Shown piece after piece: positions 1-8,155 of a stretch of DNA of 35,609 nt. Position 1 is the first letter of the stretch; the number at the start of each line of letters is the position of its first letter. The notes under the pieces were generated by a model, which saw only the letters and a list, made by a program, of their open reading frames with translations, was not told the DNA's origin and made no database searches. Made by a program: the position numbers and the translations under genes. The stretch covers positions 1 to 35,609 of the forward strand of contig NZ_CAKKLX010000048.1 in assembly GCF_918698155.1 (NCBI RefSeq), read 5' to 3'. This stretch comes from Roseomonas sp. CECT 9278. Its GTDB lineage: Bacteria; Pseudomonadota; Alphaproteobacteria; Acetobacterales; Acetobacteraceae.

Positions 1-194
1 GCCTCGCGCGGGCGGGCGGCGCCGGGCGCGGGCTGGCGGGCGGCCTGCACGCGGGCGGGCGGCTCGGGCGGCAGCGGCAGGTCCTCGGGCGGCGGTTCCT
101 CGGTGGCGCAGCCGGCCACCGCCATGGCGGCCGCCACCACCCCGGCCAACGCCACGTTGCGAAACACCGAGCCGCGTCGTCCAATGACCGCCAT
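1..194 (-). CDS. Lipoprotein of unknown function, N-terminal part only (runs off the left edge)
   Basis: An open frame begins with ATG at 194 on the minus strand and leaves the window at base 1, so only about 64 residues are visible. The protein starts MAVIGRRGSVFRNVALAGVV. It has a basic N-terminus, then a hydrophobic stretch ending in a lipobox (VAGC, Cys29), which predicts a signal-peptidase II lipoprotein. After the cysteine the chain is rich in proline, alanine and glutamate (CATEEPPPEDLPLPPEPP), like a flexible tether beyond the lipid anchor. The downstream domain lies outside the window, so no function can be given. It is divergent from the sensor kinase and shares the 145-bp region between them. 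The two lipoproteins at the right end also carry Pro/Ala-rich stretches, but I see no real similarity. Confidence 0.75.
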   Translation of the reverse strand, partial: MAVIGRRGSVFRNVALAGVVAAAMAVAGCATEEPPPEDLPLPPEPPARVQAARQPAPGAARPRE

Positions 195-276
195 GGTCCA
201 AGGCTAACACCACCCTGGCGTGCTTTCAGCATCGTGAACGCCGTTTCGTGTCAGCAGCCCGTTAAATGCTTGCAAT

Positions 277-301
277 GGAACAACCTTTGGTTGAACGTTC
301 C
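277..301. promoter_or_regulatory. Nested inverted repeat in the divergent intergenic region
   Basis: The 145 bp between the divergent lipoprotein and kinase genes contain a locally AT-richer palindromic patch. The outer arms are GGAAC (277-281) and GTTCC (297-301). The inner arms are CAACC (281-285) and GGTTG (289-293) around TTT. Its position 39-63 bp upstream of the kinase GTG would suit an operator or promoter element. The GGAAC and CGTT (296-299) pieces recall alphaproteobacterial EcfG general-stress promoters, but the 14-nt spacing is shorter than the usual 16-17. A regulatory role is inference. Confidence 0.3.
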
Positions 302-339
302 GTGATGGCCGGGGGTGTGGGTCCCGCCAGGAGCAGATC

Positions 340-2796
340 GTGCAGGGGATGAGGCAGAGCTCGGGCCGGATGGGGACCCGCGGCACCACCTTGGGTGCGC
401 GGCTGGCGGTGCTTGTCGCCGTCGCGATGCTGCCCTTGCTGGTGGGCGGCGCCGTCCTCGGCGTGATCGAGGGCCGCGCCGAACGCGACGCCGCCGAGGC
501 TCGCCTGGTGGCCGGCGCGCAGGTGGCGGCGCGGGCCATCGATGCCGAGATCGAAGCACGCCGCCAGGCGCTGCTCGCCTTCGGCAGCGGCATCGACGCG
601 ACGCGCGTGGCCGCCGACCTTGCGGCCGCCGATGGCGCCGCGCGACGCCTGGCAGATGCGCTCGGCACGCCGCTCGGGCTGCTCGACCGTGGGCTCGGCA
701 TGCTGGTCGATACCAGCCAGCCCTTCGGCACGCCGCTGGCCTCCACGCCGGCGATTGCCGCCGGGCTCTGGGCGGTCGAGACCGGCCGACCGCGCGTGAG
801 CGACATGCTGAACGGCCCGGCCGGCGCGCTGCTGCCGCCCATGCTGATGGTGCCCCTGATGCGCGATGGCCGCACCGAGGCCGTGCTGAGCCTGCCGCTG
901 CGGCCCGACCGGCTGGCGGCGGCGATGGGCCCCGGGCGCGCGGTGCTGCTCGACAGCCGCGGGCGGATCGTGGCCTCGCTCGGCGCGCAACCCGCCGACC
1001 TGCCGGACTGGCCGGCGCTGGTGGCGTTGCCGCGCGGTGTCGCAAGCCCGGTCGCGACCGCCGGCGGCCCGACGGTCGACGTGGTGGTGGCGGCGCTGCA
1101 GGAGGCGCCGGAATGGCGCCTGGTCGCGCTTGGTGCGCCCGCGCCCGCCGTCGCCGGGCTGCTGCCCTGGGCGCTAGGGCTGGTGGTGCTGTGCGCGCTG
1201 GGCGCACTCGCCGCCTGGCGCGCCACACTGGGCGGGCTGCGCGCGCCGCTCGACGACCTGCTGCGACAGGCCGACGCGACAACCCTTGCGCTGCGCGAGG
1301 ACAGCCCCGCCCCTGCCGCGCCGGCGCCATCGGGTCCGGCCGAGATCGCCATGCTCGGTGCCGCGCTGGCCGAGGCCGATGCCGCATCGCGCGACCAGTC
1401 GCGGCGCCTGCGCGCCCTGGCCGAGGCCGGCGCGCTGGTGCTGTGGCGCGCCGATGCCGGCGGCGGCTGGATCGAGGCCGCCGGCTGGGCCGGGCTGACC
1501 GGCCAGGCCGCGCCCGCCTTCCGCAAGGATGGCTGGGTCGAGATGCTGCACCCCGACGACCGCGCGCCGACCCTGGCCGAATGGGGCCGCTGCCTGGTCG
1601 CGCGCCAGACCATCGGCGTCGAGTTCCGCCTGCGCACCGCCGGCGAGGGCACCACCTGGCGCTGGGTGCGCGCGACCGGCGTGCCGGTCTCGACCGAGGA
1701 CGGCCAGCTGGTCGAATGGGTCGGCGCCGTCCACGACGTGGCCGATGCGCGCGGCGCCGGCACCGCGCATCGCTTCAACGAGGCGCAGGTGCGCCAGACC
1801 GTGGCCGAGTTGCGCGCCGTCTATGACAACGTGCCGGTCGGCCTGGCGCTGGTGGACACCACGCTGCGCTTCGTCAACGTGAATGCGCGATTCGCCGCGA
1901 TCAGCGGCCTGCCGCCCGAGGCCCATGTCGCGCGCGCCCCGCACGACGTGATGCCCGAGGGCCTCGCCACGCCGCTGGAATCCGCGCAGCAGGAAGTGCT
2001 GCGGACCGGGCGCCCGGTGCTGGACGTGACCTGCACCGGCCAGGCGCCCGGCGCGGTGCAGCACCTGCGGCACTGGCTCGCCTCCTGCCATCCGGTGAAG
2101 GATTCGGATGGCGTGGTCACCGGTGTCTCGGCCGTGCTGCAGGACGTGACGGAGCGCGTGCGCGCCGAGCGGTCGCGCGAATTGCTGGTGACCGAGCTGA
2201 ACCACCGCGTGAAGAACACGCTGTCCACGGTGCAGTCCATCGCGGCGCAGTCGCTGCGCCGCGCCGGCGGGGATTCGACCGGCTTCGGGCGCGACTTCGT
2301 GGGCCGCCTGCAGGCGCTCACGCGCAGCCACGACCTGTTGGCGGAAGGCGGGTGGGAACCCGTCGACCTCGCGCGCGTGGTGCAGGCCGCGCTCGGGCCG
2401 TGGCTCGGGAGCGGGCGGGCCATCCGCATCGCCGGCTCCGGGCGCATCCAGGTCGAGGCGCCGCAGGCGCAGGCGCTGGTGCTGGCGCTGCACGAACTTG
2501 CCACCAATGCGGTGCGGCACGGCGCGCTGTCGCGCCCCGGCGGCGAGGTCGACACCACCTGGTCGCTCGGCGAGGACGGCATCGCGCATTTCGAATGGCG
2601 CGAGAGCGGCGGCCCGCCGGTCAGCCCGCCCAATGCCGAACGCCGCGGCTTCGGCGTGCGGCTGCTGGAGCGCGGGCTGGTGCACGACCTCGGCCCGGGT
2701 GCCGAGGTGAAGCTGCAATTCCCCGAGGAAGGCGTGCGCGCCATCCTCAACTTCCGCGTCGGCCTGCCGAGCCTGCTGCGCGCCGAGGCCCGCTGA
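340..2796 (+). CDS. Membrane-bound HWE-family sensor histidine kinase with two PAS domains
   Basis: This 818-residue protein starts at GTG 340, chosen because AGGAG (329-333) lies 6 nt upstream; the in-frame ATG at 349 is less well placed. A membrane segment at about residues 22-45 and another at about 270-292 enclose a roughly 220-residue extracytoplasmic sensor region. Two PAS-like domains follow (about 360-465 and 480-605). The kinase core has the H-box LNHRVKN with His622, the N-box HELATNAVRHG with Asn723, and FEWRESGGPPV with Trp753 and Glu755. The W-x-E motif together with this H-box defines the HWE subgroup, whose members often signal to unusual response regulators or the general stress response. 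No response regulator lies beside it, so it is an orphan kinase. Its signal is unknown, and a role in controlling the adjacent polysaccharide genes is only suggested by position. Confidence 0.9.
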   Translation: MQGMRQSSGRMGTRGTTLGARLAVLVAVAMLPLLVGGAVLGVIEGRAERDAAEARLVAGAQVAARAIDAEIEARRQALLAFGSGIDATRVAADLAAADGAARRLADALGTPLGLLDRGLGMLVDTSQPFGTPLASTPAIAAGLWAVETGRPRVSDMLNGPAGALLPPMLMVPLMRDGRTEAVLSLPLRPDRLAAAMGPGRAVLLDSRGRIVASLGAQPADLPDWPALVALPRGVASPVATAGGPTVDVVVAALQEAPEWRLVALGAPAPAVAGLLPWALGLVVLCALGALAAWRATLGGLRAPLDDLLRQADATTLALREDSPAPAAPAPSGPAEIAMLGAALAEADAASRDQSRRLRALAEAGALVLWRADAGGGWIEAAGWAGLTGQAAPAFRKDGWVEMLHPDDRAPTLAEWGRCLVARQTIGVEFRLRTAGEGTTWRWVRATGVPVSTEDGQLVEWVGAVHDVADARGAGTAHRFNEAQVRQTVAELRAVYDNVPVGLALVDTTLRFVNVNARFAAISGLPPEAHVARAPHDVMPEGLATPLESAQQEVLRTGRPVLDVTCTGQAPGAVQHLRHWLASCHPVKDSDGVVTGVSAVLQDVTERVRAERSRELLVTELNHRVKNTLSTVQSIAAQSLRRAGGDSTGFGRDFVGRLQALTRSHDLLAEGGWEPVDLARVVQAALGPWLGSGRAIRIAGSGRIQVEAPQAQALVLALHELATNAVRHGALSRPGGEVDTTWSLGEDGIAHFEWRESGGPPVSPPNAERRGFGVRLLERGLVHDLGPGAEVKLQFPEEGVRAILNFRVGLPSLLRAEAR

Positions 2797-2955
2797 CGCG
2801 CCACGCGCGCCCTGCACGCTGCGGTTGCTGGGTGCCGCGCCCCGCGTGATCCAGGCAACACCGCGATGGACCACCAACCTGCGGTTCCTGGCGGCCCCCA
2901 TGCCGCCCGGCTAGGCTGGTTCGCCGGCAGGACCGGGCATGAGGTGGGCGACGCG

Positions 2956-3939
2956 ATGGCACGCGCTTTGATCACGGGTGTTACCGGGCAGGACGGGGCG
3001 TACCTCGCGGCCCTGCTGCTGGAGAAGGGCTACGAGGTCTATGGCCTGCTGCATCGCCATGGCGGTTCGGAAGCGGTGCAGGACCGGCTGCGGCGGCTGG
3101 GCTGCGCCGGCGCGGTGCGGATGGTCGATGGCAACCTGATCGACCTGTCGTCGCTGATCCGCCTGCTGCAGAAGGTCCAGCCCGACGAGGTGTACAACCT
3201 GGCCGCGCAGTCCTTCGTGCGGATGTCGTGGGACCAGCCGCTGCTGACCACGCAGGTCACCGCGATCGGCACCGCCAACATGCTGGAGGCCGTGCGCATC
3301 GCCGCCCCCGGCGTGCGCTATTTCCAGGCGAGTTCGTCCGAGATGTTCGGCCGCGCCGAGACCCCCGCGCAGAACGAGGACACGCTGTTCCACCCGCGCA
3401 GCCCCTATGCCTCGGCCAAGGTCTTCGCGCATTGCCTGGTGCAGAACTATCGCGACGCCTTCGGCCTGTTCGGCTGCAACGGCATCATGTTCAACCACGA
3501 CAGCCCGCTGCGCGGGATCGAGTTCGTGCTGCGCAAGATCACCGACGGCGCGGCGCGCATCAGCCTCGGCCTCGCGAGCGAGCTGCCGATGGGCAACCTG
3601 GAGGCACGGCGCGACTTCGGCCATGCGCGCGACTACGTGCGCGCGATGTGGCTGATGCTGCAGCAGGACAAGCCGGCGGACTACGTGGTGGCCACCGGGC
3701 GCGCCGCATCGATCCGCGACCTGTGCCGGATCGCCTTCACGCACATGAACCTGGACTGGGAGGCGCATGTGAAGGTGGACCCCGCATTCCTGCGCCCGGC
3801 GGATGTCGATGTGACGGTGGGCGACGCCACACGCGCGCGCAGCGTGCTGGGCTGGGTGCCGGAGACGAGCCTCGAGGAGATGATCGCCGAGATGGTCGAG
3901 GCCGACCTGCGCCGCTGGCGCGCCAACGCCGCGGCGTGA
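2956..3939 (+). CDS. gmd: GDP-mannose 4,6-dehydratase
   Basis: A cytoplasmic short-chain dehydrogenase of 327 residues that converts GDP-D-mannose to GDP-4-dehydro-6-deoxy-D-mannose, the precursor of GDP-rhamnose, GDP-fucose and related sugars. It has the N-terminal NADP-binding motif TGVTGQDGAYL (residues 8-17). The active-site segment QASSSEMFG carries Ser127/Ser128 and Glu129, and the catalytic pair Tyr151/Lys155 lies in YASAK. Family signatures NHDSPLRG, RRDFGHARDYVRAMWLMLQQ and DYVVATG are also present. The start at 2956 is preferred over the longer frame from 2866 because the dehydratase fold begins immediately and GAGGTG (2941-2946) lies 9 nt upstream. It converges on the polysaccharide operon with a 13-bp gap. 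No matching 4-reductase or fucose synthase lies in the window. Confidence 0.93.
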   Translation: MARALITGVTGQDGAYLAALLLEKGYEVYGLLHRHGGSEAVQDRLRRLGCAGAVRMVDGNLIDLSSLIRLLQKVQPDEVYNLAAQSFVRMSWDQPLLTTQVTAIGTANMLEAVRIAAPGVRYFQASSSEMFGRAETPAQNEDTLFHPRSPYASAKVFAHCLVQNYRDAFGLFGCNGIMFNHDSPLRGIEFVLRKITDGAARISLGLASELPMGNLEARRDFGHARDYVRAMWLMLQQDKPADYVVATGRAASIRDLCRIAFTHMNLDWEAHVKVDPAFLRPADVDVTVGDATRARSVLGWVPETSLEEMIAEMVEADLRRWRANAAA

Positions 3940-3947
3940 TGCGCCGC
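3931..3947. terminator. Possible bidirectional hairpin between convergent genes
   Basis: A perfect 6-bp inverted repeat, GCGGCG (3931-3936) and CGCCGC (3942-3947), has a 5-nt loop that contains the gmd stop codon. The convergent export gene ends at 3953. The hairpin is symmetric and could stop or slow transcription from both sides. No T-run follows on either strand, so this is not a classical intrinsic terminator. Confidence 0.3.
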
Positions 3948-3952
3948 CGTCC

Positions 3953-5023
3953 TCAGTTCGGGAAGCGCAGCGTATTGCCGTAGTTGAACGAGATCGACGT
4001 GCCGTTGAACAGGAAGATCTGGCGGATCACCTGGTCGACGAAGCGGCCCACGCGCGCCACCTGCGTCGGCGGCACCCAGACCGTGGCGTTGGGCGGCACC
4101 ACCATGTCCTCCTCGATCGCGAGGTCGTTCATCACGCGTTCCAGGTTGACCAGCCGCACGCGCGCGCGTCCCGCCGGGTCGAAATACAGCACCCGCACCT
4201 GGTCCATCGCGCCCGTGGGCATCGGCCCGCCGGCGGCCGCGACCAGTTGCAGCAGCGTGCGCGGGGATGGCGCCGGGATCGCGCCGGCCTGGCGGACCTC
4301 GCCGAAGACGAAGATCTGGTTGGCGGCGATCTGCGACAGCCGCGCGCTCACGGTCACGCCGCCGACCTCGCGCGCATAGCGGGCATTGAGCGCGGCGGTG
4401 AGTTCATTGAGCGTCATGCCCGCCGCCGGCACGCCCTGCGCCAGCGGCAGGTCCACCACGCCATCGGGGCGCACCAGCGCGGTGCGGGCGCGCCCGTCGG
4501 CGCCGTTGCGAACCACCTCGGCCAGGTCCTCGGTCGGCGTGGTGAAGCGGCGGATGATGACGGTGACGACCGGCGTGCGCGCGACATCCGCATAGCGCCG
4601 CGCCACCGCGGCCGATAGGTCGGCGGGCGTCAGGCCGATCGCGCGGAGTTCGCCCTTGCCGGGCAGCGAGATCATCCCGTCCGGGCGCACCATCATCTGG
4701 CGGTTGAGGTCGCGGTTGAAGTCGAAGTCGAGTTCGAGCTCGTCGCCGATGCCGATGCGATAGGGGCGCAGGCGCTGGTTGTCGGCGTGGTAGAACACCT
4801 CCACCCGGTCGCCGGGCTGGAGCCGATAGGTGCCCGAGCCGCGCAGCAGCCCGTCGCCGACCAGGCGCGCCGCTGCCTCGCGCTGCTCCGGCGTGGCGTC
4901 GTCGAAATAGACCGGGTCCTCGTTGATGCCGCGGTCGAAGCTGCGCGGCGTCTCGCAGGCCACCAGCAGCATGGCGAGCGCGATGCACCAGAAACGTACG
5001 GGCGCGAATCGGTGCAGGGCCAT
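3953..5023 (-). CDS. Wza-like polysaccharide export lipoprotein
   Basis: This 356-residue protein is the outer-membrane channel component for exopolysaccharide export. The start at 5023 gives a lipoprotein signal peptide, MALHRFAPVRFWCIALAMLL then VAC with Cys23. An upstream extension in this frame to 5911 is only a shadow of the neighbouring glycosyltransferase. The polysaccharide-export domain (about residues 70-175) contains LQPGDRVEVFYHADNQ and MVRPDGMISLPGKGE. It is followed by two SLBB-type repeats (about 180-340) with VRPDGVVDLPLAQG and FVFGEVRQAGAIPAP. It is the last gene of the leftward operon, 8 bp after the GT4 gene. It should work with the GumC-like co-polymerase of the same operon. 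The length agrees with the family. Confidence 0.93.
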   Translation of the reverse strand: MALHRFAPVRFWCIALAMLLVACETPRSFDRGINEDPVYFDDATPEQREAAARLVGDGLLRGSGTYRLQPGDRVEVFYHADNQRLRPYRIGIGDELELDFDFNRDLNRQMMVRPDGMISLPGKGELRAIGLTPADLSAAVARRYADVARTPVVTVIIRRFTTPTEDLAEVVRNGADGRARTALVRPDGVVDLPLAQGVPAAGMTLNELTAALNARYAREVGGVTVSARLSQIAANQIFVFGEVRQAGAIPAPSPRTLLQLVAAAGGPMPTGAMDQVRVLYFDPAGRARVRLVNLERVMNDLAIEEDMVVPPNATVWVPPTQVARVGRFVDQVIRQIFLFNGTSISFNYGNTLRFPN

Positions 5024-5031
5024 GCGGCAGC

Positions 5032-6207
5032 CTAGCCCATCGCCGCGCCGGCGGATGCCCCTTGCGGGGCCAGCAGCGCCTCGTAGCGCGGCGCCAGCGC
5101 CGCCCAGGAGAAGGCCTCGGCCCGCGCGCGGCACAGCGCCTCGGTCCGCGGCAGCCGCGCGAGGCCGGCACTGCGCACCATCGCCTCGGCCAGCCCGGCG
5201 ATGTTGGTGGCGGCGTGGCGGAAGGCGCCCGGCGCGAACAGCGTGCCGATCGCCGGGTCGTCGACGATGTCGGGCGTGCCGGCATGGTCGCAGCCGACCA
5301 CCGGGGTGCCGGCGGCCAGCGCCTCGATCAGCACCATCCCGAGCGCCTCCCACACCGCCGGGTTGACCACGATGGTCGCGGCGGCGAGCAGCCGCGGCAG
5401 GTCGTCGACCGCGCCGACATCGTGGAAGTCCAGCTCCGCCTGCAGCCCGCCCGGCAGCGCGGCCCGGATGGCAGCGCGCACCGGCGCGGAGGCGCGCCCG
5501 GAATAGCCCAGCCGCGCCGTCGCCCCCAGGCGCGGGCGCGCCGCCGCATAGGCCTGTGCCAGCAGCAGGGCGCCCTTGCGCGGTTCGTCGGCGTCGCCCA
5601 CGAACAGCACGCGCACCGTGCCGTCGGATGATGCGGGCTTCGCCACGGCGGCGAAGGGCGCGGTGTCGACCGGGGCGGGCAGCAGCACGCCGCCGTGGCC
5701 GAATTCCGCCTGCAACCGCGCCGCGGCGAAGCGCGAGATCACCACGATCGCATCCGCCCCGGCCAGCACGCGGCGATAGGCCAGCCCATCCAGCGGCGTG
5801 CGGCGGAAATAGGCGCGCACCGGAATGCCGGTCATCGCCGCGACAAGGCGGAAGCGCGCGCCGGCGCGGCGCGCCAGCAGCGCCCCGGCGGCGTCCTGCC
5901 AGCCCAGGCACAGCACGGCGTCGTAGCCCCCGGTGCCGAGCGCGCGCCGCAGGTCCCAGGCAAACAGGTGATGGCGCGTGAGCTGCCGCGCGCGCACCAG
6001 CAGCGCCGGCGGTTCGCGCAACGGCAGGAAGGCGTAGCGCACCGCGCCGCGAGTCTCCTCCCCGCCGCCGGGCATGGCAGGCGTGGTGGAGATGGCCGTG
6101 ACATCATGCCCGCGCGCCGCCAGCACGCGCGCCGCATCGGCCAGCAGGCGTTCGGACCCGCGGCGGATCTCCGGCCAGCAGGTGCCGTGGGTGATGGCGA
6201 TGCGCAT
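5032..6207 (-). CDS. Glycosyltransferase, GT4 family (GT-B fold)
   Basis: This 391-residue cytosolic or peripheral glycosyltransferase probably adds one sugar of the exopolysaccharide repeat unit from a nucleotide sugar. The N-terminal acceptor domain starts MRIAITHGTCWPEIRRGSER with the glycine/glutamate acceptor-site pattern common in GT4. The C-terminal donor domain has LFVGDADEPRKG (about 201-212) and the EX7E motif EALGMVLIE (Glu287 and Glu295) followed by ALAAGTPVVG. The start at 6207 was chosen because the Rossmann strand begins there; the longer frame to 6375 adds a non-homologous-looking Arg/Ala-rich piece overlapping the methyltransferase. It lies 26 bp after the methyltransferase and 8 bp before the Wza-like gene. 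Donor and linkage cannot be deduced. Confidence 0.88.
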   Translation of the reverse strand: MRIAITHGTCWPEIRRGSERLLADAARVLAARGHDVTAISTTPAMPGGGEETRGAVRYAFLPLREPPALLVRARQLTRHHLFAWDLRRALGTGGYDAVLCLGWQDAAGALLARRAGARFRLVAAMTGIPVRAYFRRTPLDGLAYRRVLAGADAIVVISRFAAARLQAEFGHGGVLLPAPVDTAPFAAVAKPASSDGTVRVLFVGDADEPRKGALLLAQAYAAARPRLGATARLGYSGRASAPVRAAIRAALPGGLQAELDFHDVGAVDDLPRLLAAATIVVNPAVWEALGMVLIEALAAGTPVVGCDHAGTPDIVDDPAIGTLFAPGAFRHAATNIAGLAEAMVRSAGLARLPRTEALCRARAEAFSWAALAPRYEALLAPQGASAGAAMG

Positions 6208-6233
6208 GCGCGCCAGGCAGCCGCGGCGCCCCG

Positions 6234-7130
6234 TCACACGCCGGCGGCGAAGACGGCGTGCCAGATCGACGGCGGCAGCCCGCGCTGGCCGTACTTGAAG
6301 CGCGACACTTCCTCGACATTCTCGAAGCCGGCATCCTCGACCATCGCGCGCAGCGCCTCGGCGCCCAGGCGCCACCAGATGTTCTGCCCGCGCCCGCCCT
6401 GGTACTGCATCAGCGGCACGCCGCCGGTGCCGCGGTCGAGGTCGGGGAAGATCACGTCGGAGATGATGGCGCGCCCGCGGCAGACGCTGCGGATGGCGGT
6501 CAGCGCGCGCACCGGGTCGCGCAGGTGCAGCAGCAGGTCGCCCACATGCACCAGGTCGAACATCCCGGCGCGCTCGGGCGACAGGTCATAGACGTTGCAG
6601 TGCAGCGGCTGGACCTTGCTGTCGAGCGCCTCGCGCGCCAGGGCGAAGCCGCGGCCGAAGGCGAAGGACAGGTCGGCTTCGGTCATGGCGGCGCGGGTGC
6701 GCGGCGGCAGGTCGATCTCGCGCTTCTCGCGCACGTCGAGCGCGACCACCTCGGCGGCGCCGCGGCGTTCGAACTCGAAGGCCCAGAAGCCGTCGAAGGT
6801 CGCGACATCGAGCACGCGCAGGCCATCGAGCCGCGGCGGCAGCCGGTAGCGCGGCAGCAATTCGCGATGGTCGTAGTAGCCCGGGGTCACGATGCCATGC
6901 GGCAGTTCGAGGGTGTGGTACCAGGTCAGCGCCCCGACGCGCTCCGCCAGCGCGGCGGCCTCAGGCCCGCCGGAGGTCGCCACCGGCGGCGCGACGGGCG
7001 GCTGCGCGTCCTCGAACACCGGGGCGGCGTCGCGGCGCGGCCGGCGGGCGCTGAACTCCAGCCCGACCTCGCTGCGATCGGCGAAGACCGTGGTCCGCAG
7101 GCCGAGGACCGAAAGCGTCTTGCGTGGCAT
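6234..7130 (-). CDS. SAM-dependent methyltransferase, class I
   Basis: This 298-residue protein has an N-terminal segment of about 90 residues, then a Rossmann methyltransferase core. Motif I is VLDVATFDGFWAFEFERRGA, with the acidic strand-end VVALDV and a later motif FDLVHVGDLLLHLRDPVRAL. The pattern DxxTxDGFWAFE resembles the DUF1698/CmoB-like group often found in polysaccharide loci. Its place between two glycosyltransferases suggests O-methylation of a sugar in the repeat unit, but the substrate is not shown by sequence. The start at 7130 has a GGAGAG ribosome-binding site just upstream on the minus strand. A longer frame to 8096 is only a shadow of the adjoining glycosyltransferase gene. 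Confidence 0.83.
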   Translation of the reverse strand: MPRKTLSVLGLRTTVFADRSEVGLEFSARRPRRDAAPVFEDAQPPVAPPVATSGGPEAAALAERVGALTWYHTLELPHGIVTPGYYDHRELLPRYRLPPRLDGLRVLDVATFDGFWAFEFERRGAAEVVALDVREKREIDLPPRTRAAMTEADLSFAFGRGFALAREALDSKVQPLHCNVYDLSPERAGMFDLVHVGDLLLHLRDPVRALTAIRSVCRGRAIISDVIFPDLDRGTGGVPLMQYQGGRGQNIWWRLGAEALRAMVEDAGFENVEEVSRFKYGQRGLPPSIWHAVFAAGV

Positions 7131-7156
7131 CGGGGTCTCTCCGTCGGTGAAGGGCG

Positions 7157-8155
7157 TCACAGGACCAGCGAGCGGAATCGCACACTGCCATAGGCCAGAG
7201 TCAGTGATGTCAGGCACATGCGAAGCACCTCGCCCGAGGTCTTGAGCATGCGTTCGCCGAAGCCGAGCGTGGCGGGATTGCGGCGCGGCCGCAGCGCGCT
7301 GGCCACCAGGCAGAGCGGGCCGACCGGCAACAGCCAGGGCTGCCAGGCCGAGGCCGCCAGCCAGGTGACGAAGCCCGCCGACAGCACGCTGCCCCAGGGG
7401 AAGAAGAACACGCGCCAGGTCAGCAGTTCGTCGCGCAGCTCCGGATGCCGGCGCACCAGCTCGGGCAGCGCAAAGAGCCGCGTCGGCTCCATCAGCCAGT
7501 TGAAGGTCGAGAGCTGCTCGATCTCGTGCCGCATCACCGCATCCGACACGAAGCGGCGCGCATGGCCGGCCTTGATGATCCGCCAGGCGAGGTCGGTGTC
7601 GGCGCATTCGGTGGCGCGGCCGAGCGGATCCTCGAAGCACAGCGCCACGTCGAAGCCGCCGAAGGCGCGGAACACGTCGCGCCGGAAGAAGGCATTGGCG
7701 GTCGGGAAGGTCGGGTGTTCGACCGGCGCCTGGAAGGTCAGCTTCGAGGTGACGGTGACCGGCTGCTCCGGCTTGGCCAGCACCGGGCCGGTCACCAGCG
7801 CGACGGCCGGGTCGGCGAAGGGCACAATCCCCGCCGCCAGCCACCCCGGTTCCGGCCGGCAATCGCTGTCGGTGAAGGCGATCACCGGGGCGCGGGCGAT
7901 CTCGACGCCACGGTTGCGCGCCGGCGCGGGGCCGCGGTCGGTCTCCATGCGCGTGCAGGTCACGGTCAGGCCGAATTCGCGCCGCGCGCGATCCGCCACC
8001 GCCGCGAGGTCGTCGGTCGAGACATTGTCCATCAGGACCACCTCGAACCGGTCGCGCGGGAGGGTCTGCGCGCCGAGGCCCCGGAAGCAGTCCCACAGCA
8101 TCGCCGCGCGGTTCTTGCAGGAAATCACGACGCTGACGTCGGGCATGGTGGTCAT
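7157..8155 (-). CDS. Glycosyltransferase, GT2 family, membrane-associated
   Basis: This 332-residue GT-A glycosyltransferase opens with the nucleotide-binding segment DVSVVISCKNRAAMLWDCF. It has VVLMDNVSTDD and the metal-binding DxD motif AFTDSDCRPEPGW (Asp96-Ser-Asp98). The later catalytic region contains CADTDLAWRIIKAGH. The C-terminal quarter has hydrophobic segments (about 240-275 and 300-330) that could hold it at the inner membrane. ATG 8155 overlaps the stop of the kinase-like gene by 4 nt; an in-frame ATG at 8146 is also possible. It probably adds one residue to the lipid-linked exopolysaccharide unit. It resembles the GT2 at 19834 in layout. Confidence 0.88.
   Translation of the reverse strand: MTTMPDVSVVISCKNRAAMLWDCFRGLGAQTLPRDRFEVVLMDNVSTDDLAAVADRARREFGLTVTCTRMETDRGPAPARNRGVEIARAPVIAFTDSDCRPEPGWLAAGIVPFADPAVALVTGPVLAKPEQPVTVTSKLTFQAPVEHPTFPTANAFFRRDVFRAFGGFDVALCFEDPLGRATECADTDLAWRIIKAGHARRFVSDAVMRHEIEQLSTFNWLMEPTRLFALPELVRRHPELRDELLTWRVFFFPWGSVLSAGFVTWLAASAWQPWLLPVGPLCLVASALRPRRNPATLGFGERMLKTSGEVLRMCLTSLTLAYGSVRFRSLVL

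Noticed and set aside
277..299. A firm EcfG-type general-stress promoter
   Set aside because: GGAAC and CGTT are present but separated by 14 nt instead of the usual 16-17, so it is listed only as a palindromic element.
2797..2955. A separate regulatory RNA or small gene between the kinase and gmd
   Set aside because: No ribosome-binding site with a credible short frame, no strong hairpin and no promoter pair was found in these 159 bp; the longer gmd frame from 2866 lacks family similarity before residue 31.
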